Of a DNA stretch of 27,914 nt, positions 15,040 to 22,555 are shown piece after piece. The notes under the pieces were generated by a model, which had not been told where the DNA came from, ran no database searches, and was given only the letters and a program-made list of their open reading frames with translations. Numbering within the stretch: position 1 is the stretch's first letter; each line of letters begins with the position of its first letter. The DNA lies in assembly GCA_023416575.1 (NCBI GenBank), contig JAEZHL010000175.1, forward strand, positions 1 to 27,914, written 5' to 3'. The DNA comes from Pseudomonadota bacterium. Lineage in GTDB: Bacteria > Pseudomonadota > Alphaproteobacteria > Rhizobiales > Hyphomicrobiaceae. The position numbers were made by a program, and so were the translations under genes.

Positions 15040-16578
15040 ATGCAGCAAGCTGTAATAGAATTGGGGTGTCCGGAAAGCCGCCCGCAAGATGAGTCGCTGG
15101 AGCCGCTTGGTGTCATCGATATCGGCTCCAACTCCGTGCGGCTCGTGGTCTACGAGGGCGCTGTCCGGGCTCCGACACCTCTATTCAACGAGAAGGTGCT
15201 GTGCGGCCTCGGCCGTTCCGTCGCCTCGGCGGGACGACTGGGTGAGGAGAGCGTCACGCGCGCGCTCACCGCGTTGCGCCGGTTCCGGGCGATTGCCCGC
15301 GTGCTCGGCGTCAAACACCTGCGCGTCGTCGCAACCGCGGCCGTGCGCGATGCTTCCGATGGCGCGGACTTCATAGCCCGCGCCGAGGACGCCAGCGGCT
15401 GCCTGATCCATGTCCTGTCCGGCGAACGGGAGGCGGAGCTCGCGGCGCAAGGCATCATGATGGGCTTCGGCGATGTCGACGGGATTGCTGGCGACCTCGG
15501 CGGCGGTAGCCTGGAGCTGATCGATATCGCCGGGCCGCGCCTTCGCAACGCGGCGACCCTGCCGCTCGGTGGTTTGCGCCTTCTCGACCTCACCGGCAAC
15601 CGGATGGAGGAGGCCGAAGCGTTCGCCAACCAGCAGATCGACCGGCTCGACTGGCTGACCCGTTCCCCCGGACGGACATTCTACGCCGTCGGCGGCACCT
15701 GGCGCGCGCTCGCCCGGACCCACATGGAGGAGCGCGACTATCCCCTGCGCGTCATGCAGGGCTATGCCATTCCGGCAGACGAGGCGATCGCGTTCTGCGA
15801 GGCGCTGCGCGCGGGCAAGAAGATGAAGGGCACCGATGGCATCGCGCGTGCCCGGCGCGAGGTGCTGCCGCTCGGTGCGCTCGTCATGGAGCGCCTGCTG
15901 CGACGCATCCAGCCGGAGAAGGTCGTGTTCTCGGTGTTCGGCATCCGCGAGGGGCTGCTGTTCACGCTGCTGTCCGAGCACGAGCGCAAGAAGGACCCCC
16001 TCATCAGCTTTTGCGAGGACTTCGCGCGGCTGCGCTCACGCTCGCCGTTGCATGGCTTCGAGCTGGCCAAGTGGACCGACGCCATCTTCACGGCGCCGGG
16101 TCCGTCCGAGACAACGGAAGAGCGCCGCCTGCGCCATGCAGCCTGCCTCATCTCCGATATCGGCTGGCGTGCGCATCCAGACTATCGGGGCGAGCAGAGC
16201 CTGAACCTCATCGCCCATTCTGCGCTGACCGGCATCGACCACCCGGGCCGCCTGTATCTCGCCATGTCCGTCTACTTCCGTCACGTCGGCGGCGGCTCTG
16301 CGGCTCCGGACGAGCTCTCCTCGCGGATCAAGAAACTGATGGACAAGCGGTCCCTGCGGCGGGCACTGGTCCTCGGGGCGGCGTTGAGGACCGCGCACAT
16401 GCTCTCTGTCGGGAAGTCGGGCATCATCGACGAGACGCCACTGAGCTATGAGGACGGCCGCATCGTGCTGAGCATCCCCCCGGCCTATGCGGCCCTCGAC
16501 GGGGAGCGACTGCGGCGCAGGTTTCAGTCGCTGGCGTCCCTGCTCGATGTCTCCGGTGAGGTACGCTTCACGCAATGA
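15040..16578 (+). CDS. ppx: Exopolyphosphatase (Ppx/GppA family)
   Basis: Ppx removes terminal phosphate from polyphosphate, and GppA-type members also hydrolyse pppGpp. The 512-residue protein begins its sugar-kinase/Hsp70-like ATPase fold with LGVIDIGSNSVRLVVY. It then shows RVVATAAVRDASD, the SGEREAELAAQG catalytic segment (Glu) and the phosphate-binding GDLGGGSLEL. The C-terminal half (after about residue 310) is an HD-like helical domain as in longer Ppx proteins. The ATG follows the ppk TAG without any spacer, and the AGGGAT at the end of ppk can serve as the ribosome binding site. Pairing with ppk favours the polyphosphate role. Confidence 0.95.
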   Translation: MQQAVIELGCPESRPQDESLEPLGVIDIGSNSVRLVVYEGAVRAPTPLFNEKVLCGLGRSVASAGRLGEESVTRALTALRRFRAIARVLGVKHLRVVATAAVRDASDGADFIARAEDASGCLIHVLSGEREAELAAQGIMMGFGDVDGIAGDLGGGSLELIDIAGPRLRNAATLPLGGLRLLDLTGNRMEEAEAFANQQIDRLDWLTRSPGRTFYAVGGTWRALARTHMEERDYPLRVMQGYAIPADEAIAFCEALRAGKKMKGTDGIARARREVLPLGALVMERLLRRIQPEKVVFSVFGIREGLLFTLLSEHERKKDPLISFCEDFARLRSRSPLHGFELAKWTDAIFTAPGPSETTEERRLRHAACLISDIGWRAHPDYRGEQSLNLIAHSALTGIDHPGRLYLAMSVYFRHVGGGSAAPDELSSRIKKLMDKRSLRRALVLGAALRTAHMLSVGKSGIIDETPLSYEDGRIVLSIPPAYAALDGERLRRRFQSLASLLDVSGEVRFTQ

Positions 16579-16673
16579 AGCGTTTGTCTTCGGCGAAGGT
16601 ACTTAGGCAGCCCGCGATGAATGGTGCTAAGCTCTTTCGGTTGAACATGGGGACAACTCTAGTCTTGTGAGCC

Positions 16674-17609
16674 ATGGCAGAAGATCCCTACGCGCTCCTG
16701 GGTGTTCCAAAGAACGCCTCCGAAGACGACATCCGGCGCGCATTCCGCAAGCTGGCCAAGGAGCTGCATCCCGATCTCAATCCGGGTGATCGCGCGGCCG
16801 TGGAACGCTTCAAGAAGGTTTCCGCGGCCTACGAGCTGCTCGGCGATGCAGAGAAGCGCAAGCGCTACGACCGTGGCGAGATCGATGCCTCCGGCGAGCC
16901 GCGCTACACCTACCAGCAGCAGGGCGCGGGTGCTGCTGGCGGACCGTTCGGGTGGCGCGGCACCCGTCCTGGCGGCCCGAGCCCCGACATGGAGGAGGCC
17001 GGTTTCTCCGACATCTTTTCGGAGATTTTCGGCGGCGCGCGCGGCGCTCGCGGTGGCCGGACGGGTGGCAGCATCCGCGGCAGCGATGTCCGCTACACGC
17101 TGGAGATCGACTTCATGGAAGCCGTCACCGGTGCGCGCAAGCGGGTCACCATGCCGGAGGGCGGCATGCTGGATCTGACCGTGCCCGAGGGCGTGACTGA
17201 CGGCCAGGTGTTGCGGCTGAAGGGCAAGGGCGGACCCGGGTTCCGCGGTGGAGAGCCGGGCGACGCGCTGGTCGAGATCAAGGTTCGCCCGCACCCACAG
17301 TTCAAGCGCGTCGGTGATGACATCACGCTCGAGTTGCCGATCAGCCTCGACGAGGCGGTGCTGGGCGCGAAGGTCGAGGTGCCAACCATCTCCGGCCGGG
17401 TCCAGCTCACGATCCCCAAAGGCACCAGCTCAGAACGCGTTTTCCGGCTGCGGGGCAAGGGCGTCAAGAACGTCACGGCCGGCGGCGCCACGGGCGATCA
17501 ACTCGTGACGGTCCGCATCGTGCTGCCCGATACCATCGACGACAGCCTCGCCTATTTCATGTCGGAATGGCGCCAGAAGCACGCCTATAACCCGCGCGAG
17601 CGGGGGTGA
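16674..17609 (+). CDS. DnaJ-class co-chaperone (CbpA-like, no zinc finger)
   Basis: This 311-residue J-domain protein would stimulate the ATPase of DnaK. The J domain occupies residues about 4-68, with the essential HPD at 32-34. A Gly/Arg-rich linker follows (about 80-135, with FSDIFSEIFGG), then the two beta-sandwich substrate-binding domains (DVRYTLEIDFMEA, GKGGPGFRGGEPGD). The four CxxCxGxG zinc motifs of true DnaJ are absent, so this is a class II protein such as CbpA/DjlA-like chaperones rather than DnaJ itself. The ATG at 16674 gives the expected N-terminus. I see no convincing heat-shock promoter in the 95 bases upstream. Confidence 0.93.
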   Translation: MAEDPYALLGVPKNASEDDIRRAFRKLAKELHPDLNPGDRAAVERFKKVSAAYELLGDAEKRKRYDRGEIDASGEPRYTYQQQGAGAAGGPFGWRGTRPGGPSPDMEEAGFSDIFSEIFGGARGARGGRTGGSIRGSDVRYTLEIDFMEAVTGARKRVTMPEGGMLDLTVPEGVTDGQVLRLKGKGGPGFRGGEPGDALVEIKVRPHPQFKRVGDDITLELPISLDEAVLGAKVEVPTISGRVQLTIPKGTSSERVFRLRGKGVKNVTAGGATGDQLVTVRIVLPDTIDDSLAYFMSEWRQKHAYNPRERG

Positions 17610-17643
17610 GTCCCAACGGGCCGGGTGCCTGACGCTCCTGCTC

Positions 17644-19167
17644 TCACTCCGCCGCCTTCGGCACCTCCGGCACCTCGCAGCCGGTGACGCAGCAGCGGCC
17701 GGGCTGCTTCGAGACGCGCTGGCCGACATCGAGCACGCCGCGATCGAGGAGGCGTTCGACGAGCTCGCGTTTTTCCATCAGCGGATAGTTGCGCCAGATC
17801 TCCCGCTTCATTGCCTCCGGCGAGCCACCGCCGTGCAGGGAGATGACCGAGTACCAGCCACCCTGGTTCGAGGCCGTCAGATCCTCGATCAGTCGCGCCA
17901 CTTCAAGGCGCTGCTCGGCAGGGATATCGGGCCGCCCCGCGAGAACGGCACTGAGCGAGGCGCGGGTTTCGGGGTTGTGGTCCTCATCCGGCCCCGGCAG
18001 CGCTACGACGAGCCCGCCCGACACGTAATGAGCAAGGCGATGCATGTCGTAGATCTTCGTCGCTAGCAGCAACTTGCCGATGTTGGAGAAAACCGCATCC
18101 GGCATGATCGAGCCGGCCGGATCCCTCATGCCGTAGACCGAAGCAGCCACGCCGCACGCAAAGAAGCTCTCGGTAATCGTGATCAGCTCGACCATGGCCT
18201 CGCGGATGTGACCGTGGCGATCAGGATCAAGGCCGTTCGCCTCGAGCATCAGGACGCCGGCCCCGATCAAGAGATCGCCGAAGCCGGCCCGCGCGCCAAT
18301 GCAGGAGTGGCGGTGGTGCGTGGCGTAGGAGGTCGTGAGGAAGCCGCCCTCCTCGTACTCGCCGGCGAGGAAAACGCGCTCCCAGGGCACGAAGACGTCG
18401 TCGAAGACAACGACGCCGGTCGACTGCCCGTACTTGGCAGAGAACTTCGCCGCCGCCTCGCCCGGACGCCCTGCGGGGCGGGCGATGATCGTCACGCCGT
18501 CTGCATCGACGGGAACGGCACAGCACACGGCGAAGTCCTTGTCCTCCGCGGTCATCGTCCGGCAGGGCATGACCAGGAATTCGTGGACGTAAGGCGCGCC
18601 GGTCACGATCGCCTTGGTGCCGCGGATCACGATGCCATCCGGCCGGCGTTCGGCGATATGGACGTAGGCATCCAGGTTTTGCTGGGCACCGGGGCGCTTG
18701 GAGCGGTCGCCCTTGGCGTCGGTCATGGCGACGCCGATGGTCAGATCCTCGTCCTGCGCGCGGTGCAGGTACGCCAGGAACCGCTGGTGATAGTCGGTGC
18801 CGTGGTTGAGATCGGCGCGCTTGGTCGCCTGAAAGAGGCCGTTGAACGAATCGTGGCTGAGATAGCGCAGCGCGCACCCGGATTCGCGGCAGACGAGCCG
18901 CACGGCCTCGAGTTTGTAGAGGAGATCCTGCGAGGTCTCGTCAATGTGCAGCATGCGGTTGACAGTCTTGCCCGAGGTCCCCTGCCGGGCCAGCATCAGC
19001 GGCTTGTGCTGCGGGTCGAGAGCGAAATCGTACGTGATGCCGACGGCATTGATACCTGGCAACAGCCGCGGCTCGTCGGCGACGCTGGCGACCCGATCGC
19101 CGTTGATCAACACGCGCGGCTTGTAGCGGCGCAGGCTCTCGCGATAATCGGCGGCGGACATGAGCAT
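17644..19167 (-). CDS. HpaB / 4-hydroxybutyryl-CoA dehydratase-family flavoprotein lacking the iron-sulfur ligands
   Basis: The 507-residue protein belongs to the acyl-CoA-dehydrogenase-like group that unites 4-hydroxyphenylacetate 3-hydroxylase (HpaB) and 4-hydroxybutyryl-CoA dehydratase (AbfD). The beginning (MLMSAADYRESLR), DPKGDR-like AMTDAKGDRSKRPGAQ and FGDLLIGAG resemble AbfD closely. However, of the AbfD [4Fe-4S] ligands (Cys99, Cys103, His292, Cys299), only the equivalents of Cys99 (Cys98) and His292 (His285) remain. The other two align with Tyr102 and Ala292. It is therefore more likely a flavin monooxygenase or other FAD enzyme than a dehydratase. The C-terminal tail (about 480-507) has three Cys and is Lys/Pro-rich. 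The strong GGGAGG before the ATG at 19167 lies in an inverted repeat. It is divergent from the isochorismatase-like gene, and no flavin reductase gene is adjacent. Confidence 0.82.
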   Translation of the reverse strand: MLMSAADYRESLRRYKPRVLINGDRVASVADEPRLLPGINAVGITYDFALDPQHKPLMLARQGTSGKTVNRMLHIDETSQDLLYKLEAVRLVCRESGCALRYLSHDSFNGLFQATKRADLNHGTDYHQRFLAYLHRAQDEDLTIGVAMTDAKGDRSKRPGAQQNLDAYVHIAERRPDGIVIRGTKAIVTGAPYVHEFLVMPCRTMTAEDKDFAVCCAVPVDADGVTIIARPAGRPGEAAAKFSAKYGQSTGVVVFDDVFVPWERVFLAGEYEEGGFLTTSYATHHRHSCIGARAGFGDLLIGAGVLMLEANGLDPDRHGHIREAMVELITITESFFACGVAASVYGMRDPAGSIMPDAVFSNIGKLLLATKIYDMHRLAHYVSGGLVVALPGPDEDHNPETRASLSAVLAGRPDIPAEQRLEVARLIEDLTASNQGGWYSVISLHGGGSPEAMKREIWRNYPLMEKRELVERLLDRGVLDVGQRVSKQPGRCCVTGCEVPEVPKAAE

Positions 19168-19180
19168 GGGAGGTCCTCCC
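19168..19180. promoter_or_regulatory. Palindromic ribosome binding site of the HpaB-family gene
   Basis: The 13 bases before the ATG read GGGAGGTCCTCCC on the plus strand, a perfect inverted repeat with one central base. On the transcript the GGGAGG ribosome binding site could pair with the CCTCCC directly before the start codon (5-bp stem, 3-base loop). This could lower translation, or the site could be a protein-binding site. Confidence 0.35.
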
Positions 19181-19268
19181 TCTCGCGACAGTCTCGGTAC
19201 GTTAGATCACCCGTGGTAAGGTCGTCGAGTGCCGAGACGAGCAGGTTGGCCGCAACCGGTGGTGAGGA

Positions 19269-19802
19269 ATGAAGTTCAGCGTTGAAAGCAGCACGTTGCT
19301 GCTGATCGATTTCCAGGCGCGCTTGATGCCCGCTATTTTCGGGGCTCAATCTGCCGTTTCCAACGCGAAACGGCTGGCGGAAGCCGCGCGTCTGCTCGGC
19401 ATCCCGATCCGTGCGACCGAGCAAAACCCTGAGGGCCTTGGCCGCAGCGTGGACGCGCTGGTTTCCTTTTCCGACGCCACACTCGCCAAACGCTACTTCG
19501 ATGCGACGCGGGAGCCAGATTGGCCTGGGTTCCTCCCGGAGGACCGGCCGCACCTTGTCGTCGCGGGCTGCGAGACGCACGTGTGCGTGCTGCAAACGGT
19601 CATGGGGTTGCTCGACAAAGGGTTGCAGGTCAAGCTCGTCCGCGATGCCGTGGGATCGCGAACTGCCGAAAACCGAGATGCCGCGCTCCACCGGGCGGAA
19701 CGGCACGGCGCCGAGCTTGTGACGACAGAGATGATCATCTTCGAATGGCTCGCCACCTCGGATCACCCGCGCTTTCGGGAAGCACTAGCGGTCATCAAGT
19801 AG
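19269..19802 (+). CDS. Isochorismatase-like cysteine hydrolase
   Basis: A 177-residue cytoplasmic hydrolase of the isochorismatase/nicotinamidase superfamily. The expected Asp-Lys-Cys triad is visible: Asp14 in LLLIDFQ, Lys74 in LAKRYFDA and Cys106 in GCETHVCVLQT. The usual cis-peptide-type VAGCETHVC context is intact. It is shorter than PncA and lacks obvious metal-site histidines, so it resembles the YcaC/ISOC1-type small members whose substrates are unknown. ATG 19269 was chosen for the standard N-terminus; upstream GGTGAGGA is a fair ribosome binding site. 101 bases separate it from the divergent HpaB-family gene. Confidence 0.9.
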   Translation: MKFSVESSTLLLIDFQARLMPAIFGAQSAVSNAKRLAEAARLLGIPIRATEQNPEGLGRSVDALVSFSDATLAKRYFDATREPDWPGFLPEDRPHLVVAGCETHVCVLQTVMGLLDKGLQVKLVRDAVGSRTAENRDAALHRAERHGAELVTTEMIIFEWLATSDHPRFREALAVIK

Positions 19803-19902
19803 TCCAGGCAGTTGGGCGATATGATCCGTCGGCTGGCAGAAGTCTCAGTCATGCCCGAATTCTGGCCTATGCCGGCTCCGGTAAGTTGGGGGAGAGTGAA
19901 AA

Positions 19903-20559
19903 GTGGTTGCGAACCAGGGCCTGCTCGTCGTCAAGGAAGACACGTTCATCAAAGGCAAGATCCGGAATTGCCGCCGGATCGAGATCTTCGGCCAGGTCGA
20001 AGGGGAGCTGGCGGCCGGCGAGATGCTCGTCCACGAGGGTGGCCAGTTCCAGGGCAAAGCCAAGACCGACAGCGCGGACGTTCACGGCACGGTTCAGGGG
20101 AACGTCACGGTCCGCAATCTGATCACGATCCGCGACTCGGGCTCGGTCAACGGCAGCGTGCAATATGGCCAGCTCGCGATGGAGGTCGGGGGCAGCCTCA
20201 GCGCCGATGTGCGCAATGTGCCGCCCTCCATTTCCGGCGACCTGGATCTGACTGTGTACAGGGGGCGGTCCGTCGGCATCACGCTGGAGGACCTGACGGC
20301 CATCGATCCGGACGACGACGCCAAGGATCTGGTCTATACTGTCTCGAATGCCGTCAACGGGTTCGTCGCGTTGACCGGCACGCCCTCGCTGCCGACGGCG
20401 ATCTTCACACAGGCCGACCTCGAGGCAAGCCGCGTCACATTCCGCCACGACGGCTCCGCGACAGACAAAGCGAGCTTCGACGTCGTGGTGACCGATGCCT
20501 CGGGCGCGACATCGGGTAATCCGCAGACCGTGAAGGTGACGGTTCGCGACCGCGCGTAG
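19903..20559 (+). CDS. Bactofilin fused to a cadherin/CSPG-like repeat domain
   Basis: The 218-residue protein has two parts. Residues about 7-103 form a bactofilin (polymer-forming cytoskeletal) domain with the periodic turns of a right-handed beta-helix (KGKIRNCRRIEIFGQVEG, HGTVQGNVTV, NGSVQYGQLAM). Residues about 107-216 match a single CSPG/NG2-type repeat (Cadherin_3-like): a start PPSISGDLDLTVYRG, acidic DPDDDAKDLVYTV, FTQADL (168-173), FRHDGS (180-185) and FDVVVTDASG. Bactofilins are normally cytoplasmic scaffolds, while CSPG repeats are normally extracellular. There is no signal peptide or membrane segment here. The start is GTG at 19903, with GGAG 8 bases upstream. The fusion is continuous with no sign of a frameshift, and its stop lies 3 bases from the convergent wrbA stop. 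Confidence 0.78.
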   Translation: MVANQGLLVVKEDTFIKGKIRNCRRIEIFGQVEGELAAGEMLVHEGGQFQGKAKTDSADVHGTVQGNVTVRNLITIRDSGSVNGSVQYGQLAMEVGGSLSADVRNVPPSISGDLDLTVYRGRSVGITLEDLTAIDPDDDAKDLVYTVSNAVNGFVALTGTPSLPTAIFTQADLEASRVTFRHDGSATDKASFDVVVTDASGATSGNPQTVKVTVRDRA

Positions 20560-20562
20560 TGC

Positions 20563-21162
20563 CTACTTGGCCAATTTCGCCGCCAAAGTCGCGACATGGC
20601 GTCCCTGGAAACGGGCGCCGGCCAGCTCGATCTGGCTTGGCCGCCGGCTGCCATCGCCGCCTGCAATCGTGGAAGCGCCATAGGGCGAGCAGCCGACGAT
20701 CTCCGACATCTCGGTCTGCCCCTTGAATGTGTACGGCAGTCCAACGAGCACCATACCGAGATGCAGCAGAACCGGGTGAAAGGTCAGGATCGTCGACTCC
20801 TGCCCACCGTGCTGCGTGTTCGTTGAGGTGAATACCGAAGCGGGCTTGCCGACCAGCGCTCCGGAAACCCAGAGCGAGCCGGTCTGGTCGAGGAAATTCT
20901 TCATCTGCGACGTCATATTGCCGTACCGCGTCGGCGAACCGAAAATGATTGCGTCGTAGTCGGACAACTCCTTGACCGTCGCAATCGGAGCCGGCTGATC
21001 GAGCTTGTAGCCGGCTTTGCGCGCCACGTCCTCGGGAACGAGCTCGGGGACGCGCTTGACGACAGCGTCCGCGCCCGCCTCGCGGCAGCCATCGGCTTCG
21101 GCATAAGCCATTTCTTCCACGTGCCCCCAGGACGAGTAGTATAGGACCAGCACTGAGGTCAT
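20563..21162 (-). CDS. wrbA: NAD(P)H:quinone oxidoreductase WrbA
   Basis: WrbA is a tetrameric FMN flavodoxin-like enzyme that reduces quinones by two electrons and protects against oxidative stress. The 199-residue length is standard. FMN-binding elements are VLYYSSWGHVEEMA (residues about 6-19), GSPTRYGNMTSQMKNFLDQT (phosphate and isoalloxazine loops) and TSTNTQHGGQEST. GGGAGGAAGAG precedes the ATG at 21162. The gene converges tail-to-tail on the bactofilin fusion. Confidence 0.95.
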   Translation of the reverse strand: MTSVLVLYYSSWGHVEEMAYAEADGCREAGADAVVKRVPELVPEDVARKAGYKLDQPAPIATVKELSDYDAIIFGSPTRYGNMTSQMKNFLDQTGSLWVSGALVGKPASVFTSTNTQHGGQESTILTFHPVLLHLGMVLVGLPYTFKGQTEMSEIVGCSPYGASTIAGGDGSRRPSQIELAGARFQGRHVATLAAKLAK

Positions 21163-21527
21163 GCGTCTCTTCCTCCCAGTGGGATCAAGGCAGGATTGAC
21201 GGGCGAGCAGCTGCCTGACCAGGCCTGTTCCATTGACTCAAAACCAGCCGCCCAGGTTCCCGAAGCAAGCAGCCCCGCGGTTTCCAAGCCTGAGCCTATG
21301 CTCGGATCGCGCTTTGGACAGCAACGATCTCCGATTCATCTTATTTTTAGTGGCGCGGAGCCGCCTCGTTTCCTGACGCGATCTTTTTTGCTTCCCCCCG
21401 CGTTATCAAGTTCGGCTGAACGCTTGTGACGGCAGGACACGAGCTCTGCACGGACGATGCGCGCATTGACATTGGACAGGGCCGCCGCTCGCACTTGCTC
21501 CGCCGTCCCCAAGTCAGGAAGGTGCCC
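21163..21527. other. Intergenic region wrbA / uxs
   Basis: These 365 bases separate the divergent wrbA and UDP-glucuronate decarboxylase genes. I see no supported gene; the open frames here have poor codon bias. An AT-rich patch at about 21335-21355 and a T-run near 21382 probably lie in promoter or leader DNA. TTGACA at 21466 has no good -10 partner. A small repeat TCCCAGTGGGA overlaps the wrbA ribosome-binding region. AGGAAGG at 21516-21522 is the ribosome binding site of the next gene. Confidence 0.45.
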
Positions 21528-22484
21528 ATGAGCTATCGCGAGCGCAAAACTATTCTGGTGACGGGCGGTTCTGGATTTCTCGGCTCGCATCTTTGCGACC
21601 GCTTGCTGAAGGATGGGCATGACGTCATTTGCGTCGATAATTTTTTTACCGGCTCAAAGCGCAATATCGACCACCTGATCGGCAACCCGCGTTTCGAGCT
21701 GATGCGCCATGACGTGACGTTCCCGCTGTATGTGGAAGTCGACGAAATCTACAATCTCGCCTGCCCTGCCTCGCCGATCCATTACCAGCGGGATCCGGTG
21801 CAAACGACCAAGACCAGCGTGCACGGGGCCATCAACATGCTCGGGCTCGCCAAGCGTCTGAAGTGCCGGATATTCCAGGCCTCGACGAGCGAAATCTATG
21901 GCGACCCGTCGTTCCATCCGCAAACCGAAACCTATTGGGGCAACGTCAATCCCATCGGCCCGCGCTCCTGCTATGATGAGGGCAAGCGCTGCGCGGAGAC
22001 GCTGTTCTTCGACTACTGGCGGCAGCATCAGCTCGAGATCAAAGTCGTTCGGATCTTCAACACCTACGGGCCGCGCATGCATCCGAGCGATGGCCGCGTG
22101 GTATCCAATTTCATCGTGCAGGCCCTCAAGGGCAAACCGCTTACCGTCTACGGCGAGGGCAAGCAGACGCGCTCGTTCTGCTACGTCGACGACATGATCG
22201 AGGGTTTCGTCCGCATGATGGAAAGTACGGCAGAAGTCACGGGCCCGCTCAATCTCGGCAATCCCACCGAATTCACGATCCGCGAACTGGCCGAGCTGGT
22301 CGTCAGCATCACCGGCACGCGCGCAAAGGTGACTTACCTCGACCTGCCCCAGGACGACCCGAAACGGCGGCGGCCGGACATCACCCTTGCCCAGGAACGG
22401 CTCGGATGGACACCGCAAGTGCAGCTGAAAGAAGGGCTGATGAAAACCATCGCCTATTTCGACCAGCTGCTATCAGCAGCCTGA
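21528..22484 (+). CDS. UDP-glucuronate decarboxylase (UDP-xylose synthase), SDR epimerase family
   Basis: This extended short-chain dehydrogenase converts UDP-glucuronate to UDP-xylose through a UDP-4-keto intermediate, supplying xylose for lipopolysaccharide or exopolysaccharide. The 318-residue protein shows the NAD-binding GGSGFLGSHL, NLACPASPIHYQRDP, TSEIYGDP and catalytic SCYDEGKR (YxxxK), all typical of UXS rather than GalE or RmlB. ASTSEIYGDP and RIFNTYGPRMHPSDGRVV are also UXS hallmarks. The start is ATG 21528, with AGGAAGG 5 bases upstream; the open frame before it is not coding. A GCTGCT / AGCAGC hairpin sits at its extreme 3' end. No glycan cluster is adjacent in this window. Confidence 0.93.
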   Translation: MSYRERKTILVTGGSGFLGSHLCDRLLKDGHDVICVDNFFTGSKRNIDHLIGNPRFELMRHDVTFPLYVEVDEIYNLACPASPIHYQRDPVQTTKTSVHGAINMLGLAKRLKCRIFQASTSEIYGDPSFHPQTETYWGNVNPIGPRSCYDEGKRCAETLFFDYWRQHQLEIKVVRIFNTYGPRMHPSDGRVVSNFIVQALKGKPLTVYGEGKQTRSFCYVDDMIEGFVRMMESTAEVTGPLNLGNPTEFTIRELAELVVSITGTRAKVTYLDLPQDDPKRRRPDITLAQERLGWTPQVQLKEGLMKTIAYFDQLLSAA

Positions 22485-22494
22485 AACTGCCGGG

Positions 22495-22511
22495 CTCGCC
22501 GAAACGGCGGG
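22495..22511. terminator. Hairpin between convergent uxs and gntR-type genes
   Basis: CTCGCCG / CGGCGGG around AAA (one G-T pair) lies in the 71-base gap between the two convergent stops. It is a possible bidirectional transcript end, but it has no T-run on either side. Confidence 0.3.
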
Positions 22512-22555
22512 GCGGAGCGCCGACGCAAGTCCCCGGTTCACAAACTGGCGACGAC

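Noticed and set aside
16579..16673. Heat-shock (sigma-32) promoter before the DnaJ-class gene
   Set aside because: GTTGAAC occurs, but no matching -10 element is found on the plus strand. The CCCCAT match is on the wrong strand.
17644..19167. Calling this gene 4-hydroxybutyryl-CoA dehydratase
   Set aside because: Two of the three cluster-binding cysteines are replaced, so the dehydratase chemistry is unlikely despite the overall similarity.
18208..19272. 354-codon plus-strand frame opposite the HpaB-family gene
   Set aside because: It is a mirror of a conserved flavoprotein gene. The product is low-complexity (rich in Arg, Gly, Ala, Val) with no recognisable domain.
21466..21494. TTGACA as the promoter of the UDP-glucuronate decarboxylase gene
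   Set aside because: There is no -10-like sequence at 16-18 bases; the sequence there is GC-rich.
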